From positions 5,385,635-5,449,634 of the forward strand of contig CAXIPT010000003.1 of the NCBI GenBank assembly GCA_964030475.1: 64,000 nt of DNA, given 5' to 3'. The notes under the pieces are model-generated. The model had not been told where the DNA came from, made no database searches, and worked only from the letters and a program-made list of their open reading frames with translations. The DNA is from Tethya wilhelma. Lineage: Eukaryota; Porifera; Demospongiae; Tethyida; Tethyidae. Position numbers and translations under genes: made by a program. Below are positions 1-12,181 of this stretch, piece after piece (position 1 is the first letter of the stretch; each line of letters opens with the position of its first letter).

Positions 1-135
1 TGCACATTGTATGAACACACAAAAGCAAAAGTGATACCTATCCAACATCTTAACTTTTGCATTTATAGTGCGGCCAAACATAATTATATATTATAATAAC
101 AATTGTTGATAGATATATATTTCATGATGACTTAC

Positions 136-2969
136 ATTTAATGTTGTCCCAGTTTACGGTCACGTACATGTCCCTGTCCCACCTCTGGTGTTCGTGTGCC
201 CTCCCTAGGGCATGCATTATCTCATGCATTGTGGCCTCCTTGTCACAGTCATGAGCATTAGCGAGTATGACGTATTGAACACCACCCTTACGTCCAAGAT
301 CTGCTGCACAACTACCATACCATGCATGCATTCAGTGTGTGTGTGTGTGTGTATATATAATATTATATAGATTTGTAATTACATGCCCATAGCATTGTAG
401 TGTTGTTCCCAGGTGCTCAGGTTCTCCAAGAATATAGCCTCACACTACCCTGGTAGATCCCATGGACCTAAGTTTGTAAAGGGTGTCTGAGGGCTTTATT
501 GTCTAGCTAGTGTACACTTACGTATCTCCTTTCTTGAACACCACGTAGTCCTTTTCAGTTGTATGTTTGACAAACTCTAGGCAGCCGTGGAAATTTTTAT
601 GGTATTCCATTATTGCATCATCCACAACATGGCTCAATTCTTGTGCTGAATTATAATATCACACACAATTGAAATTAATTTTCAACTGGTATATTATATT
701 ATATTATATTCATGCGCTTTTGTTTTTGCAAACTCCGCAGCAAGCTAGCTCGTGATGATATTTCTATTATTTCTATTATTGTACTGTAACTCACTCAGTG
801 AGGAGTCTTTTTTGTATGGTATACGTCCATTTGGCCATTTTTTGACAGGATCCTTCACCCATAATTCCATTCCTGCAATCTCGTTGGAGTAGCCTAACAT
901 CATGGCTATTACTTGGTTTTGTGTCAGTATCATGTCACCGAATAACATTTCACCAGGTATCAATGCACTGTCATCAANAAAAAGTCTACAAAATTTAGCA
1001 AGCCCTATTTCATAAACGAAAGGGTAATTTCATAATGTGTTATATACGAAAATTAAAACTGCAAAAATTTATCTTCCACATTATGCGCAATACGAGTGCA
1101 CGCCACGTATACGAAATTTAAAAACTATGAAAGCACTCTTTTATCGATTTATACGAAATTTTGGACTGTGAAAATTTCCCGCTGTACGGTATGCAAATTA
1201 ATTACTTTAGTAGTATTATACCATCAGTCAACTGTTGGTCGCATTGACAGCCTTGAGGTTTGCAGTGAATTCCATTATTGTCAGTCTGCTGGCAAAAGCA
1301 CTTCTCTTCAATCCCTATTAGTAAATGATTATAGTGTTTAATTATAGCTGCATTCATTAATAGTGTATATCTAGAGATCATGTAAATCAACTTGTATCTA
1401 CAGTGCTTCCAACGTAGTCAGGGAAATTTTTTATTTTGTACTTATATTAGTTTTTAGTGACTCAAATACCTTCAGATAACCTTGAAACCTCTTAAAAACT
1501 TGAAAAATGAAAAAAAAAAAATTTTTTTTTTTTAGTATCACAGCAATACAAAATTTTGGTGGGTGTGGTCAATTTTGCAGTAAATTTTTGACTTTTTTGA
1601 CTTTCCTGCAGCGTTTTGAAGCTATGCAAAATTATCTCACAAAACAAAGTAGATAGCCATGAAACTACATGCACTTAGAATGCATGTTTGCAGTATTTTC
1701 TCTTAACGGAGCTTAGTTCGGCTGTATTGTGCCTAAGCATTTTGCACCTCAAAAAACAGGTTTTTGCAAAAGTGCGCAAGTATACTTTATAGTTAAAAGA
1801 CGGGACTTATACCAAAAGGTAGCTCAATGCAGTACCTACCCATGGTTCAAAGCTTTTTTCTTAACTCGAAGCGGTTTGCTAATAATGTGCCTAAGCAATT
1901 TTGAAAACCACTGCAACAAATGAAGCCATATCACGCACAGGAAGTGGTGCCACGCCCCCATGTTCCTGTCAAAACATCCCCAAGTGACTCTTGTTTATGT
2001 TTGTATAATCAAACTGCAGCTAACTTGAATATGGTTTGTTAGAGATCAAAAAATGTAGAGAAACAAGAATTTCCCTGACTACGTTGGAAGCACTGTATGT
2101 ACATACCATAGTGATTTCTGACATCAAGATTTGGACATTCTCCATAATTTGTTGTGTAGCAAATTTTGTCACTCAAACCATCTGAATCATGGAATATATA
2201 AATTATATTATATATAATAGAAACAATAATATTAATCTCCATGTGCATGTCCAAATAGTATTATTATTGAGTATTCTAAACAACAGTACTGTAACAGGTC
2301 AAGGTCTAGTTTGACTTGAAACATATACTTAGTAAGTTAGTAGTTATTGTTCAGGGTACATGTGGGACTGTATACATAGGCCTTTTCATTTGTGTATTCG
2401 ATAGAAGTTGATTGAGATCCCCCCCATCCACCCCCGCAAACATAGTATGCTTATTAAGATTATTGATATGTTATATACCTTGGCACACAGTAAAAGTTAC
2501 AAAGAGATTAGCCCAGTTAGCAGATTTACACTTCTGACGATAGTTTGTTTGACAAGTGTCAATTGTACTTTCAGGTTTGACACAATGCTGCTTCTGCTCT
2601 TGGGTAACCCAAGAATGGCTCCATTCATCCCAATATGAAGACAAATATGTATCTGCAGCGTAAACCAATAGATTAGCTATTGATATGAGGTACATGAGGT
2701 ACTTTATACCTGTAGTAATATATCTGTATCATGGCATGCATGCATACTATATAGCTATATATAGTGGGCTTACGTGTGCAAAGTCTGAAGTGGATGTTAT
2801 TGTTGTTGAAGTGCATGCTCCTTGTGTCAAAGCTGCATTCCAAATAACTTTGCGTCGGTACTAAACCTTCCAAATCCGTCTCCACCTGGTCGTGGTGTAA
2901 TGGATATGCTGCTCCACTATGAATGAGAGTGATGGTGACAAGAGCAATGATCATCAATGATAGTTTCAT
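136..2969 (-). CDS. Secreted astacin-family (M12A) zinc metalloprotease, 3' end off left edge
   Basis: Seven exons read on the minus strand: 2774-2969, 2569-2652, 2107-2181, 1206-1314, 795-967, 522-645, 136-311. Phases agree at every junction, giving about 312 codons before the left edge. The start (2969) opens a signal peptide (MKLSLMIIALVTITLIHSGAA). A spacer of three small cysteine-containing exons follows. Next comes an aspartate-switch-like pro-peptide motif (LFGDMILT), the usual mature-domain entry (KWPNGRIPY), and the zinc site HEIMHALGRAHEHQRWDRD, which has all three histidines, the catalytic glutamate and the family RxDRD. Astacins are secreted endopeptidases for matrix, growth-factor or digestive substrates. 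The Met-turn and C-terminal domains lie beyond the window. The cysteine-rich N-terminal spacer is not typical. The 1206-1314 donor was chosen for phase, so that exon end is least certain. Confidence 0.8.
985..1191. repeat. MITE-like element in astacin intron
   Basis: An AT-rich stretch with repeated tACGAAAtT/AAAATTT words. Its right end (AAAATTTCCCGCTGTACGGTA) is the reverse complement of the left end of a similar element in TBC1D23 (37827-37994) and ends in TACCGTA, like the element at 42342-42552. It lies in the intron between the 1206-1314 and 795-967 exons. The left boundary is approximate and the single N at 977 lies just outside. Confidence 0.4.
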
Positions 2970-2981
2970 TGTTGAAGCTTT

Positions 2982-4458
2982 GTCCAAACTAATCGATCAA
3001 TTGAGATTAATTTTCTGTTGATTGCCCAAAATTGAGTGAGATTCCCTTGCTATATTACCAGAGAGAGGTTGCGATTAATTTAGTTGTTGCTGCTTTGCTC
3101 GAAGTAAGATGTTGTTGAATTGGCAAATTGATGATGATGTGAACGTCACTCATGAACTGTCTGCCTTTTATAGCCTATGAGCATCGTATCGTAATGGCCT
3201 ATGAGTGTGTATCTTATGCGTGCTCAATATAAGTGCTTGGCCCTATAGCTGCATGCTTCCATGCATGGTGCACGATTATGATTATGATTGTACATTATAA
3301 TTAGCTATAATGTGGTCTATAGCGGATGAGGTCTGAAGCTACATGCATCTAACTATGATTTATGTGTGCATGTACTTTGTAGTAGTGTTTTAGAATTTAC
3401 GTCAGCAATGACAACAACTACCAAGTGCAATCTTGGGAAGGTATTCGGTAGTGAATACTTTTAACTTTCTGAGAATTATTCGCTGAATCCATATTCATAC
3501 CTTCCACAGTGTAGGCGGAAGAAATCTAAGACTAACTTTAAATGTTATAATATATAATACATGTTAGTTCTGATTCCCTGGGCTTCGTGTATGAGATCAT
3601 GCACCAGGAAATGATTTGTATCAGTGATGTATTGTTATATTGAATTCCATAAATATTGTATTCATGGCAAAAGCATCTGGAAGGTATGAACATGGATTCA
3701 GCTAGGGAGTAATTATCAAGTTAATAATTATGATAAATTCTTAGATTTTGTTCTGAATGTATGGTGTAGGCATTTAGGGACAAAATCTGAGTAAACTTAC
3801 TTGTATCAGACTAATAATAACAGAACCATTATTACTTTTTGCTTATGTAAGTATATCCTCGTGTACTCATCATGGCATTGCTAGCCTCACCCCCAGGCCA
3901 CTCCTCCAGACATAATTCATGGAGGGAGGGGCCTGGGGATGAGTGCAGTGTTATGATTATCCCATGTGTTGTTTTGACTGTAGCTTTGCTTTTCATATTA
4001 TGTTTTTGCATTAGGTACTCAAGACTGCATATTCTGGGACAGCTAATGATATAACGTCTTGATGCTTATCTCAAGTTGTCTCGTGCACTGAAGGTTGCCA
4101 GATGTCTGACCCTCAGACAGTATAGACCCCACAAGTTTGGGAGCTAGGGCACTATTGATTGGAGGTCATTGTTGATCATTACTCTACCTTGAGAACTTGA
4201 GAAACTCTAAATAATTATCATGCATTCGGCATGCATCAGTGCCAGTCAGTATCACTGTAAATAGCTTGTGATTTCTGACGTATTATTGTGATTGTTGGCT
4301 TAATCATTAAAGATTTATTTCATGAATGACTTATACCAACATTATTCCAGTGTGGGTGTTTTATGGTGGCTCTGTTTGAACGGTGACACTTTACCCACTT
4401 TCCGTATAAATTAGGATACTAATCCGTAATCTCACTGCCCACGTGGAAGAATTCAACT
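2982..4458. other. Intergenic region, astacin to BMS1
   Basis: No coding region could be supported. The part next to 2969 carries the astacin 5' leader and TATA box. At 3483-3512 and 3676-3706 there is an imperfect inverted repeat (GCTGAATCCATRTTCATACC). At about 3882-3945 there is a short palindromic element of the 'GCCT..ACCCAGGCC' family; the 60-codon open frame across it is not a gene. Confidence 0.6.
3164..3172 (-). promoter_or_regulatory. TATA box of the astacin gene
   Basis: The minus strand reads TATAAAAGG, about 195 bp upstream of the astacin start codon. The position suits a 5' UTR of roughly 160 bp. This is seen in sequence; promoter activity is inferred. Confidence 0.5.
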
Positions 4459-7400
4459 ATGGAGGAAGCTCCTAAGGCAAAAGCCCACCGTAAGAAACAA
4501 GCAGGACCCAAAGCACGCAAGAAGAAGAAGAGTGAAAACGATGGGAAGAATCCTAAAGCCTTCACCTACAAGTCAGCAATACGAGCAGCTCGTGCAACCA
4601 GGAGAACCTTGGACAAGAAGAGCAAGAAGGAGCACATCCCTGCAGTGGACAGGACACCAGTTGAGCCACCTCCAGTGTGTGTTGCTGTAGTGGGACCGCC
4701 TAAAGTGGGCAAGACCACGCTCATTCAAGGACTAGTAAAGAACTACACCCGACAAAACCTGTCTGCAGATGTCAAGGGGCCAGTTACAGTTGTCTCAGGT
4801 ATGGGGAGCTGTTGGCACATGCTTGTTGGTAGTCAAGTGTTACTATATACCTTGCTTGTATTCGGTGAACTCATCTCTTTGTGCTCACTCTAGGTAAGAA
4901 GCGACGATTGACCATCATTGAATGTGGGAACGAATTAAACACTATGGTTGATGTTGCAAAAGTAGCCGACTTGGTATGTATGTTCATTTTACCATACCAC
5001 ATATTCAGTAAATGGATCCAATTGCACAAAACATGTATACACTGAATAGGTTTTGCTTTTGGTTGACGGTAGCTTTGGTTTTGAAATGGAAACGTTTGAG
5101 TTCCTGAATATCCTTCAAGTACATGGGTTCCCCAAAGTGATGGGAGTGCTCACTCATTTGGACATGTTCAAAAGCATCAAGACACTCCGAAAGACTAAGA
5201 AGAGACTAAAACAACGATTCTGGACTGAAATTTATCAAGTGAGTTGAATAACTCCTAAAAATTTGTGAAATTTGACAAAAATTCCACATCTAGGGTGCCA
5301 AGCTGTTTTATCTATCGGGTCTTGTACATGGCATGTATCCTAAAGCTGAAGTGCATAACTTGGCTAGATTCATCTCTGTGATGAAGTTTCATTCACTGGA
5401 GTGGCGTGGTTCACATCCCTACGTGCTCTCGGACCGCATGGAGGACTTGACCAACCCTGAAACAGTGAGACTGAACCCCAAGTGTGATAGAACCATCTCT
5501 CTGTATGGCTATGTGAGGGGCACTCACTTGAAAACCAACTCAGCTGTCCACATACCAGGTAGGTACAAATGACATTCAGTTTAGTTTGTCCTATCTTTTT
5601 GTTGTTGTTTTTTTAATGTTTTTTTTTGTTTTGTTTTTTTCCCCCCTAGGCTGTGGCGATTGTTCTGTCGGCAGTGTGTCAGTGCTCCCTGATCCTTGTC
5701 CCTTGCCTGACAAGCTCAAGAAGAGGTCCCTGAGTGAGAAGGAGAAGCTGCTCTATGCCCCAATGACTGGTGTTGGAGGTGTCATGTATGATAAGGTGTG
5801 GAGCTATTTTAAAGTGTGTTTCCATCGATTATTTATTGTAGAGTTTTATACCTTACAGGATGCAGTATACATTGAGCTTGGTGGCAGTCATGCCCACAAA
5901 GGAGAGATGGCCGTACCCAATGATTTGGTTGCCTCCTTGATGAACATCAGACACCCTCTGGATGCAAAGATGAGGCAGTCACAAGTAGCACTCTTGAAGG
6001 TACAATATCACAGTAGTACACAGTGACTGAATGAATGTCAATATCAATATTATCTGTTTATTTTCTGTAGGACACTGTCCCTCTTTTGCCTGAAGATATG
6101 GAGAGTTCTGAGAAGAAGGATGCAGACTCCGGCAAGCAGCGGCAGAGGAATAGGGTGGTGTTTTCTGACAGTGATGGAGCTTCAGGCAGTGAGGGGGACG
6201 TGGAGAGTGAGTCTGAAGAAGAGGAATCTGAACAAAATAATGGAAGAGTACTCAAACCAAAGCGGTCAAAGAAACACAGAGAGCTCAAAAATGGTAGATG
6301 TGTATAAATGTATGGCATCATGGCTGAACCCATTATTCTAATGTTTTCTGTGTAGTATCCAACAGTGAAGCAGATAGCTCGACTGACGAAGATGAAGACG
6401 ATGTTAGAAAATGGCGACTGTTGGCTTACACAAAGCAAAAGCAACGGCTGGAGAAGAATTGCAGCAGTTCTGATTCCGAAGGTGCCAACTCAGCAAGCCC
6501 CGAAGGAGAGGAAGTTGTTGAGAGTGTATCAGAGACCTCCGACGCTGGAGGAGCAGGTTTCCTCGACGATGAAGCAATGGAGGCCTCCTTCAGCAGTGAG
6601 CTGGAGGAGATGGAGTGGGAGGGCAGTGGCGAGAGCGAGGGAGAGGACGACGGAGATGGGTTCATCGTGGATGAAGCTGTTGACGTGGACATTTGTCGCT
6701 CACGCAAGAGAAGAAGAGCTGTACTCCTGTCGTCAACCAACTCTGATGACTCTGATGCTGGAGCTGATGACCAGTTTGCTGAAAAGAAGAAACAGAATGT
6801 TCAATCGAGGGACGAAGAGAGCGATGGTACAGAGGATGAGCAAGATCAGGAAACTGATTTGGAACAGCTACTAGCAGAGGACAACTCGGTATCAGAGAAT
6901 GGTGATAGTGACAGTTCTGACCAAAATGTCGAGAATGGAATAGACCTGCATTACTCTGGTAGTGATGCCACTGGGAGCAGTAGTGAGAGTGGATCTGAAG
7001 CTAGCAATCCTCTCGAAGCATTGTCCTCCCTGGCCAGTTTGAAATGGAAGGAAGATCTCATGCAAAAAGCAAAGGCAGCTCACGAGCGGAGATGTCGTGG
7101 TAGTACCAGTCTACAAAAATTTATCTACTCTGACCAGCCACTGGATGCTCAAGATGAAGAAGACCCCTCTAAAGAGAAGGAGGCTGAGCCAGAACTGGGA
7201 GGGCTGTTTCGAAAACTAAAGAAGAAATCCTCTCTTGCTCTCAATCACAAGCTAGACAGCTCACTCGTATCGTATCCCAGTAACGTCCCAGCGATCAGTT
7301 GCGATTGGTCGGACAGTAGGAATGCATCTGCCATTCGTGGTTTGTTTGTGACGGGGAGTTGGGGTGCTGACGATGCACAGGCACAGCTCGACGAAGATGA

Positions 7401-9110
7401 CGACTTGTTTGGCGATTTCGAGGATCTTGAATCTGGCGAGGTGCATCGCAGCAGTGGAAGCAGGGATGGAGATGATTCCAAACCAGCTGGCACTGAAGGA
7501 GATGAGGAGATGCAGAAGAAACGACTGGAGAAGAAGAAGCAGTTGAAAGCGGCCTTTAACACCGAGTACGACAATGAAGGTGAGAGTAGCTACCTAGATG
7601 ATCTGAAACGAGAAGTGTCAGAACAAGAGCAAAGGAACAGAGAAGAGTTTGAGGGCCTGGATGACCAAGCCAGGATCCTCTACGAGGGCATCAGACCAGG
7701 CTGCTACGTCAGAATGGAGCTTACAGGTACATAGTGTGTACTTGTCCTTGATACTGTCTCTGCACATCTTACGTATTCACACACATTTCGATATCTATGT
7801 TGTTTCTTTAGGCATACCGTGTGAATTTGTCACTCATTTTGATCCCAAGTATCCCACCATTGTGGGCGGAGTCTTGCCGGGAGAGGAACGCCTGGGCTAC
7901 GTCAAGGTGCGTATCAAGAAGCACCGTTGGTACAAGCGTATCCTCAAGACAAGAGACCCTCTCATCTTGTCCGTGGGCTGGAGGAGGTTCCAGACCATCC
8001 CCATCTACTGTGTCGAGGACCACAACATGAGGCAGAGGATGGTCAAGTACACCCCTGAGCACATGCACTGCGTGGCCATTTACTATGGTGAGATCAAGTA
8101 TACATGTAGTGGCTGTTAGTGTGTTGACTGGCAAGACTTACAAGTGTCATGTTCCTTTTCAACATCAGGTCCCCTTGTTCCACCTGGTACTGGTTTCCTT
8201 GGTGTACAATCAGTGGGAGCTGTATCACAAGATGTAAGAGAATTGTAAAACATGATTTTGCTTCTTTGTAGTAGTTCAGACCTCCACATTATTACTCTTG
8301 TACCTTCAGGTTGACTTCCGCATTGCAGCCACTGGTGTTGTTCTAGATATGGACCAGTCCACCACCATCGTGAAGAAGTTAAAGTTGGTCGGGACCCCCT
8401 ACAAGATCTTCAAGAACACAGCTTTCATCAAAGGAATGTTCACGTCAGCCTTGGAGTGTGCCAAATTTGAAGGGGCCTCCATCCGCACTGTGAGTGGTAT
8501 AAGGGGCCAGATCAAGAAAGCTTTGCGGACACCTGAAGGAGCATTTCGAGCCACTTTCGAAGATCGTATTCTCATGAGCGATCTTGCGTTTGTAAGAACG
8601 TGGTATCCCATAGCAGTGCCTCGTTTCTACAACCCGGTGGATTCCCTCCTGAGTCAAGATAAGAGTGGTTGGACTGGCATGAGAACTGTAGGTCAGATCC
8701 GATACAAGACTGGTGTCAGGGTGAAGCCAAAGAAAGACTCTCTGTATAAGCCTGTCAGAAGAGAAACACGACGGTTCAATCCACTGCGTGTTCCAGCCTC
8801 ACTTCAGAAGCAGCTGCCTTTCAAATCGAAACCGAAACTAATGGAAAAACGAAAGACCAAGTCACTTGCTACAAAGAGAGCTGTGGTTCTTGAACCGAGT
8901 GAAAAGAGAGTGCTCACTCTGATGCAACAGTTGTCCACTCTCCATCGTGACAAAGCCAAGCGTCGCAGGCTGAAGCAACAAGAGAGACAGAGAGCTGTAG
9001 AGGCCGAGAGGGCCAAGCAGGACGTAAAGAGGTTGAACAAGACACGTCAGTTGAAGAGGGACTATTACCGTGAGCTGGGAAAGAGTCAGAAGAAAGGAGC
9101 AAAAAAATAG
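4459..9110 (+). CDS. BMS1: BMS1, ribosome biogenesis GTPase of the U3 snoRNP/SSU processome
   Basis: Eleven exons: 4459-4798, 4894-4973, 5050-5238, 5294-5558, 5650-5795, 5859-5999, 6071-6293, 6356-7726, 7812-8087, 8169-8233, 8310-9110. Together they encode 1298 aa, close to the roughly 1280 aa of known BMS1. The basic start ([15 protein letters not shown]) is typical. A P-loop GPPKVGKT lies at residues 79-86 and the G4-like THLD follows in exon 3. The huge exon 8 encodes the acidic Ser/Glu/Asp-rich middle with nuclear-localisation-like basic patches. Exons 9-11 hold the conserved C-terminal AARP2/BMS1 domain and a very basic tail. BMS1 binds Rcl1 and acts in nucleolar 18S rRNA maturation. AATAAA at about 9224 is a likely poly(A) signal. 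The family call is secure; exon edges follow GT-AG consensus. Confidence 0.95.
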
Positions 9111-9327
9111 GCTAGTTGCACTGTAGAAAAGACACCCTTTCCACATTGTACACAGCAATCATATCTGTACATTGAACAATTAACTTTTGATCAAGATAAT
9201 AACAGACCTTTAATATGGTATGAAATAAAAATTTGACATACAGGACAGCACTGACATCAGCTAGCTCAATTAAATGAGGGTGCATGTGGTATTATGAATG
9301 AAGTCACTGGGGGTATTGGTGCATGCA

Positions 9328-9799
9328 TTAGTTCCCACTTTCTTGAGGTGGATTCTCATCATGCTTGTGGGGGATCTTTCTCCGTGCTACCTTATGTTCG
9401 TGACAGCAATCTCCATCATCATCACTGTCACTCTCTGTGTCTGACTCACCAAACTTGTATGGTTTATTGTAGATACAACAACCTGAGTTGAGTAATATCA
9501 GCTATGAGCAGTGTAAGGACAGTATACATACAATATACATATTTTATATGGGATGTTTAACCACTCTTACATTTTGATGTCTTCTTCCCCATGAACTCAT
9601 TATCAACAGTGCCCTCCTGCCACTGGACTTTCTTATCTGTCTTAGGCTTGTGAAGATGAAGAACTAGGTGTTCTTCCTGTGAACAAACACATACACCATG
9701 TAAATTTGAGTGCAGCTATTATATTATGTTACTTACGGGTCTTTGTTCTTTAGTAACAATCTGAGTACTAGTGCCACCACTAGTTGTACCAGTAGCCAT
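9328..9799 (-). CDS. PPP1R11: PPP1R11 (protein phosphatase 1 inhibitor-3)
   Basis: Three exons on the minus strand, 9737-9799, 9571-9676 and 9328-9482, encode 107 aa. The PP1-binding core is clear: [20 protein letters not shown] (RVxF-like VQW) followed by the cysteine cluster [19 protein letters not shown] and a His-containing tail. This order is diagnostic of inhibitor-3. It restrains PP1 catalytic subunits in the nucleus and nucleolus; the vertebrate protein is also reported as an E3 ligase using its Cys region. The start lies 119 bp from the ANAPC13 start on the other strand, so the two probably share a bidirectional promoter. Confidence 0.9.
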
Positions 9800-9918
9800 G
9801 GCTATTCCCTTCTATTTCAGTACAAATTCTAGCAAATTCTAATCTTACACTTCAGCAGTTTCCAAAAGGTCAAAGTTGAAGTATTTAAAATTTCGTTTCT
9901 AATAAAACGAAAATTGGC

Positions 9919-10257
9919 ATGGATGGAAAGCTCTCGCCTGCTCATCGTGATGCAAGACTCTTAGATGTTCGTATTGTCAATAAAGCCTGGAGAAAAGACA
10001 AGTAAGAGACTTGCCACTACATATTATAAATTTAGCAGCTCATAATCAGCTAGGATGTTAATGTTCTATTTAATGCACACCCGCTTAGATTACCAGCCAT
10101 AGACATTGACGTCCCAAGCTACGAGCTACCCTTGCCAGAAGGAGTAGGTGAGGAGAAACTCCAACAGGAGCAGCTTAGCATGCGTGAGATTGAAGAGAGT
10201 TGGAAGGAACGGCTGCACGACAATACTTCCACACACACAAGACAACCAAGTCAGTGA
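9919..10257 (+). CDS. ANAPC13: ANAPC13 (APC13/SWM1), anaphase-promoting complex subunit 13
   Basis: Two exons, 9919-10001 and 10089-10257, encode 83 aa, slightly longer than the 74 aa human protein. The conserved core is RDARLLDVRIVNKAWRKDKLP, then IDVPSYELPLPE, matching the RDGRILDLIDDAWREDKLP...IPLNELPEPE pattern of APC13. APC13 is a small extended protein that stabilises the TPR subunits of the anaphase-promoting complex. KIFBP begins only 54 bp downstream on the same strand. Confidence 0.88.
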
Positions 10258-10311
10258 AAGGTGGACTCCTGTATTTAGAACTTCTTATTAGTTGTTAAAT
10301 AGAAATTAGTG

Positions 10312-12073
10312 ATGGCTGAGACTGTAGCACTCAATGCTGAGCTCCGTACCTGGCTAAATGATAACATCACAGAAGATTTCAGTAAGGCTCTTCATCTCAC
10401 TATGGTTGAGAGTAAAAGTGACCCACCAGAAGAACCTTATCGCTCACTGTATGCTGCTAGAGAGCTTCTCTCTGGAATCAAGGCTAAACTGGACTCTACA
10501 CCTGAAGAATTGAAACAGACAGATGATTATACCGTTGTGAGTTCGTGCTGTCAACTTGAGTTTGGACTCAACTATATCAACACTGATGAGCTGGGCAGAG
10601 GAGAGAGTGCTCTGGAGAACAGTCTGCAACCACTGGAGCGAGCAGCTGATAAAGTGAAGACTGCATCGGTTTGTGTGAGAGCCTATAATGAGCTTGGTGT
10701 TTTGTGGGGGAATCGAAACGAACCCCAAAAGTCGTTGGAATACTTGCTCAAAGCTAAAGCAGTGTACGAGTCTCATGTAGCCCTGCCTCCACCCCTCATG
10801 GAAACAGAATGGCTGGAAGGAAAGGAGGTGAGCGAGTGGGAGAGAGAGAAAGCCTTTGAAAATCTCCACACATTGACGCTGTTCTATTTGGCTCAAGTTT
10901 ACGGTAATTTAAATCAGGCAAAGCTCTCGGCTCAGTACTGCCAAATGACACTGAGCAGGCAACTTGAGACACAGGAGTATGATGCAATCGAGTGGACTTT
11001 GAACTGTGCCACGCTCTCCCAATACTACCTTGGAATCAGCCAGTACTCTCAAGCCCGCCATTGCCTTGCCTCTGCCAGCTGTGTCTCTCAAAAATTTCAA
11101 AGTGATTCATCCACTAAGGATGAACGATTGGCCGAGAGGATTCAAAGGACTGGGGTAGAGACGTCACGATGTTGGATCAAGTATTGTTTGGCCATTCTTG
11201 AAAAATCGGTGGAAAAGCAGGAAGAGGAGTCCCAACCAGAACAGCCAGCTAGACACAAGCCCTTCAAGTTTGACACACTGGAGGTTGCAGATCTAGAAGC
11301 AGAAGTGACGTCTGAGCTGGTGGAGAGCTACGATGGTGCAAAGAAGGTGTTTCTCTTTGCTCAGAAGCACATCAACCTCTCGAAGGAGTTCTACACACTG
11401 GAAAATTTTGCATCAGATCACATCTCCATTGCTCAGGACCACTCTCGATTGTACAAACTCCTGGCCTACTTTGAATCTGCCAGTGAACTTCAATGCCGTA
11501 TGCACAAGCGAAGATTCGATATGTTGACTGGAATATTGGATCAGTTGAACCCCCAGTACTTCCTTGGAATCATAAGACAGCTCTTGTACGAGGCTGCAGA
11601 GATACAATCCGAAATGGCCAACCTCAAAATGGTCTCTGTAAGCGATTCTCCCTCTCCTCACGCTGTTGGTAAGATTAACAAACTTCTGAAATCTGCCATC
11701 GCACTGTACGACAGGTTTTATGCGACTTTTTTGGATCCAAATACGAATGAGCTACCTGAGCCAGTAGAAGAGGATTCCCTTGGACCAATACTCCGTGCAA
11801 AATTCTACACTGCTAGACTTTACTCAAGGATAATCAGCCCTGACACCAGTGACCAGGTTAGAACAAAATGTTCTCATACATACAGTGTACCTACAGCTAT
11901 ATACCTTATCTATCTAGGTGTCTTGCTTGCAGACATCTTTTGATCTGTACACGTGGTTGGCAGATTATTGTGACAGTCACAGGGAGGTTGCTGAGAAAGT
12001 ATTTGGTAAGGAACTGCCTATCTGTATGGACATGGTAGAACTTCTTCCACTTAGAATTGCAAGCTTAAAGTAA
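10312..12073 (+). CDS. KIFBP: KIFBP (KIF1-binding protein, KBP)
   Basis: Two exons, 10312-11856 and 11933-12073, encode 561 aa (human 621). The first exon has the TPR-like helical repeats with family signatures: LGVLWGNRNEPQKSLEYL, HTLTLFYLAQVYGNL, QYCQMTLSRQLETQEYDAIEW and ARHCLASAS, then SRCWIKYCL. The C-terminal KBP_C part carries KEFYTLENFASDHISIAQDHS and MHKRRFDML...LNPQYFLGIIRQ. The last exon ends PICMDMVELLPLRIASLK. KBP binds kinesin motor domains (KIF1 and others) and blocks microtubule binding. The downstream exon was added from the acceptor at 11932 because the first frame otherwise runs into intron sequence. Confidence 0.93.
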
Positions 12074-12181
12074 ATTGAACCACTACCGGTACATGACAGA
12101 TTGTATGAATTGAGTGTGTTATGCATGGTTTTCTTCTTTTCTTGCATTGTTTATAATCCAATTGTACAATGTTCTGTGTAA

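Noticed and set aside
3872..4054. 60-codon frame with a hydrophobic stretch
   Set aside because: It crosses a palindromic repeat, has no splice partner or recognisable similarity and lies in intergenic DNA.
6058..7574. Long antisense and alternative-frame reading frames across the BMS1 acidic region
   Set aside because: Low-complexity Ser/Glu/Asp codons keep other frames open; only the BMS1 frame joins in phase to conserved exons.
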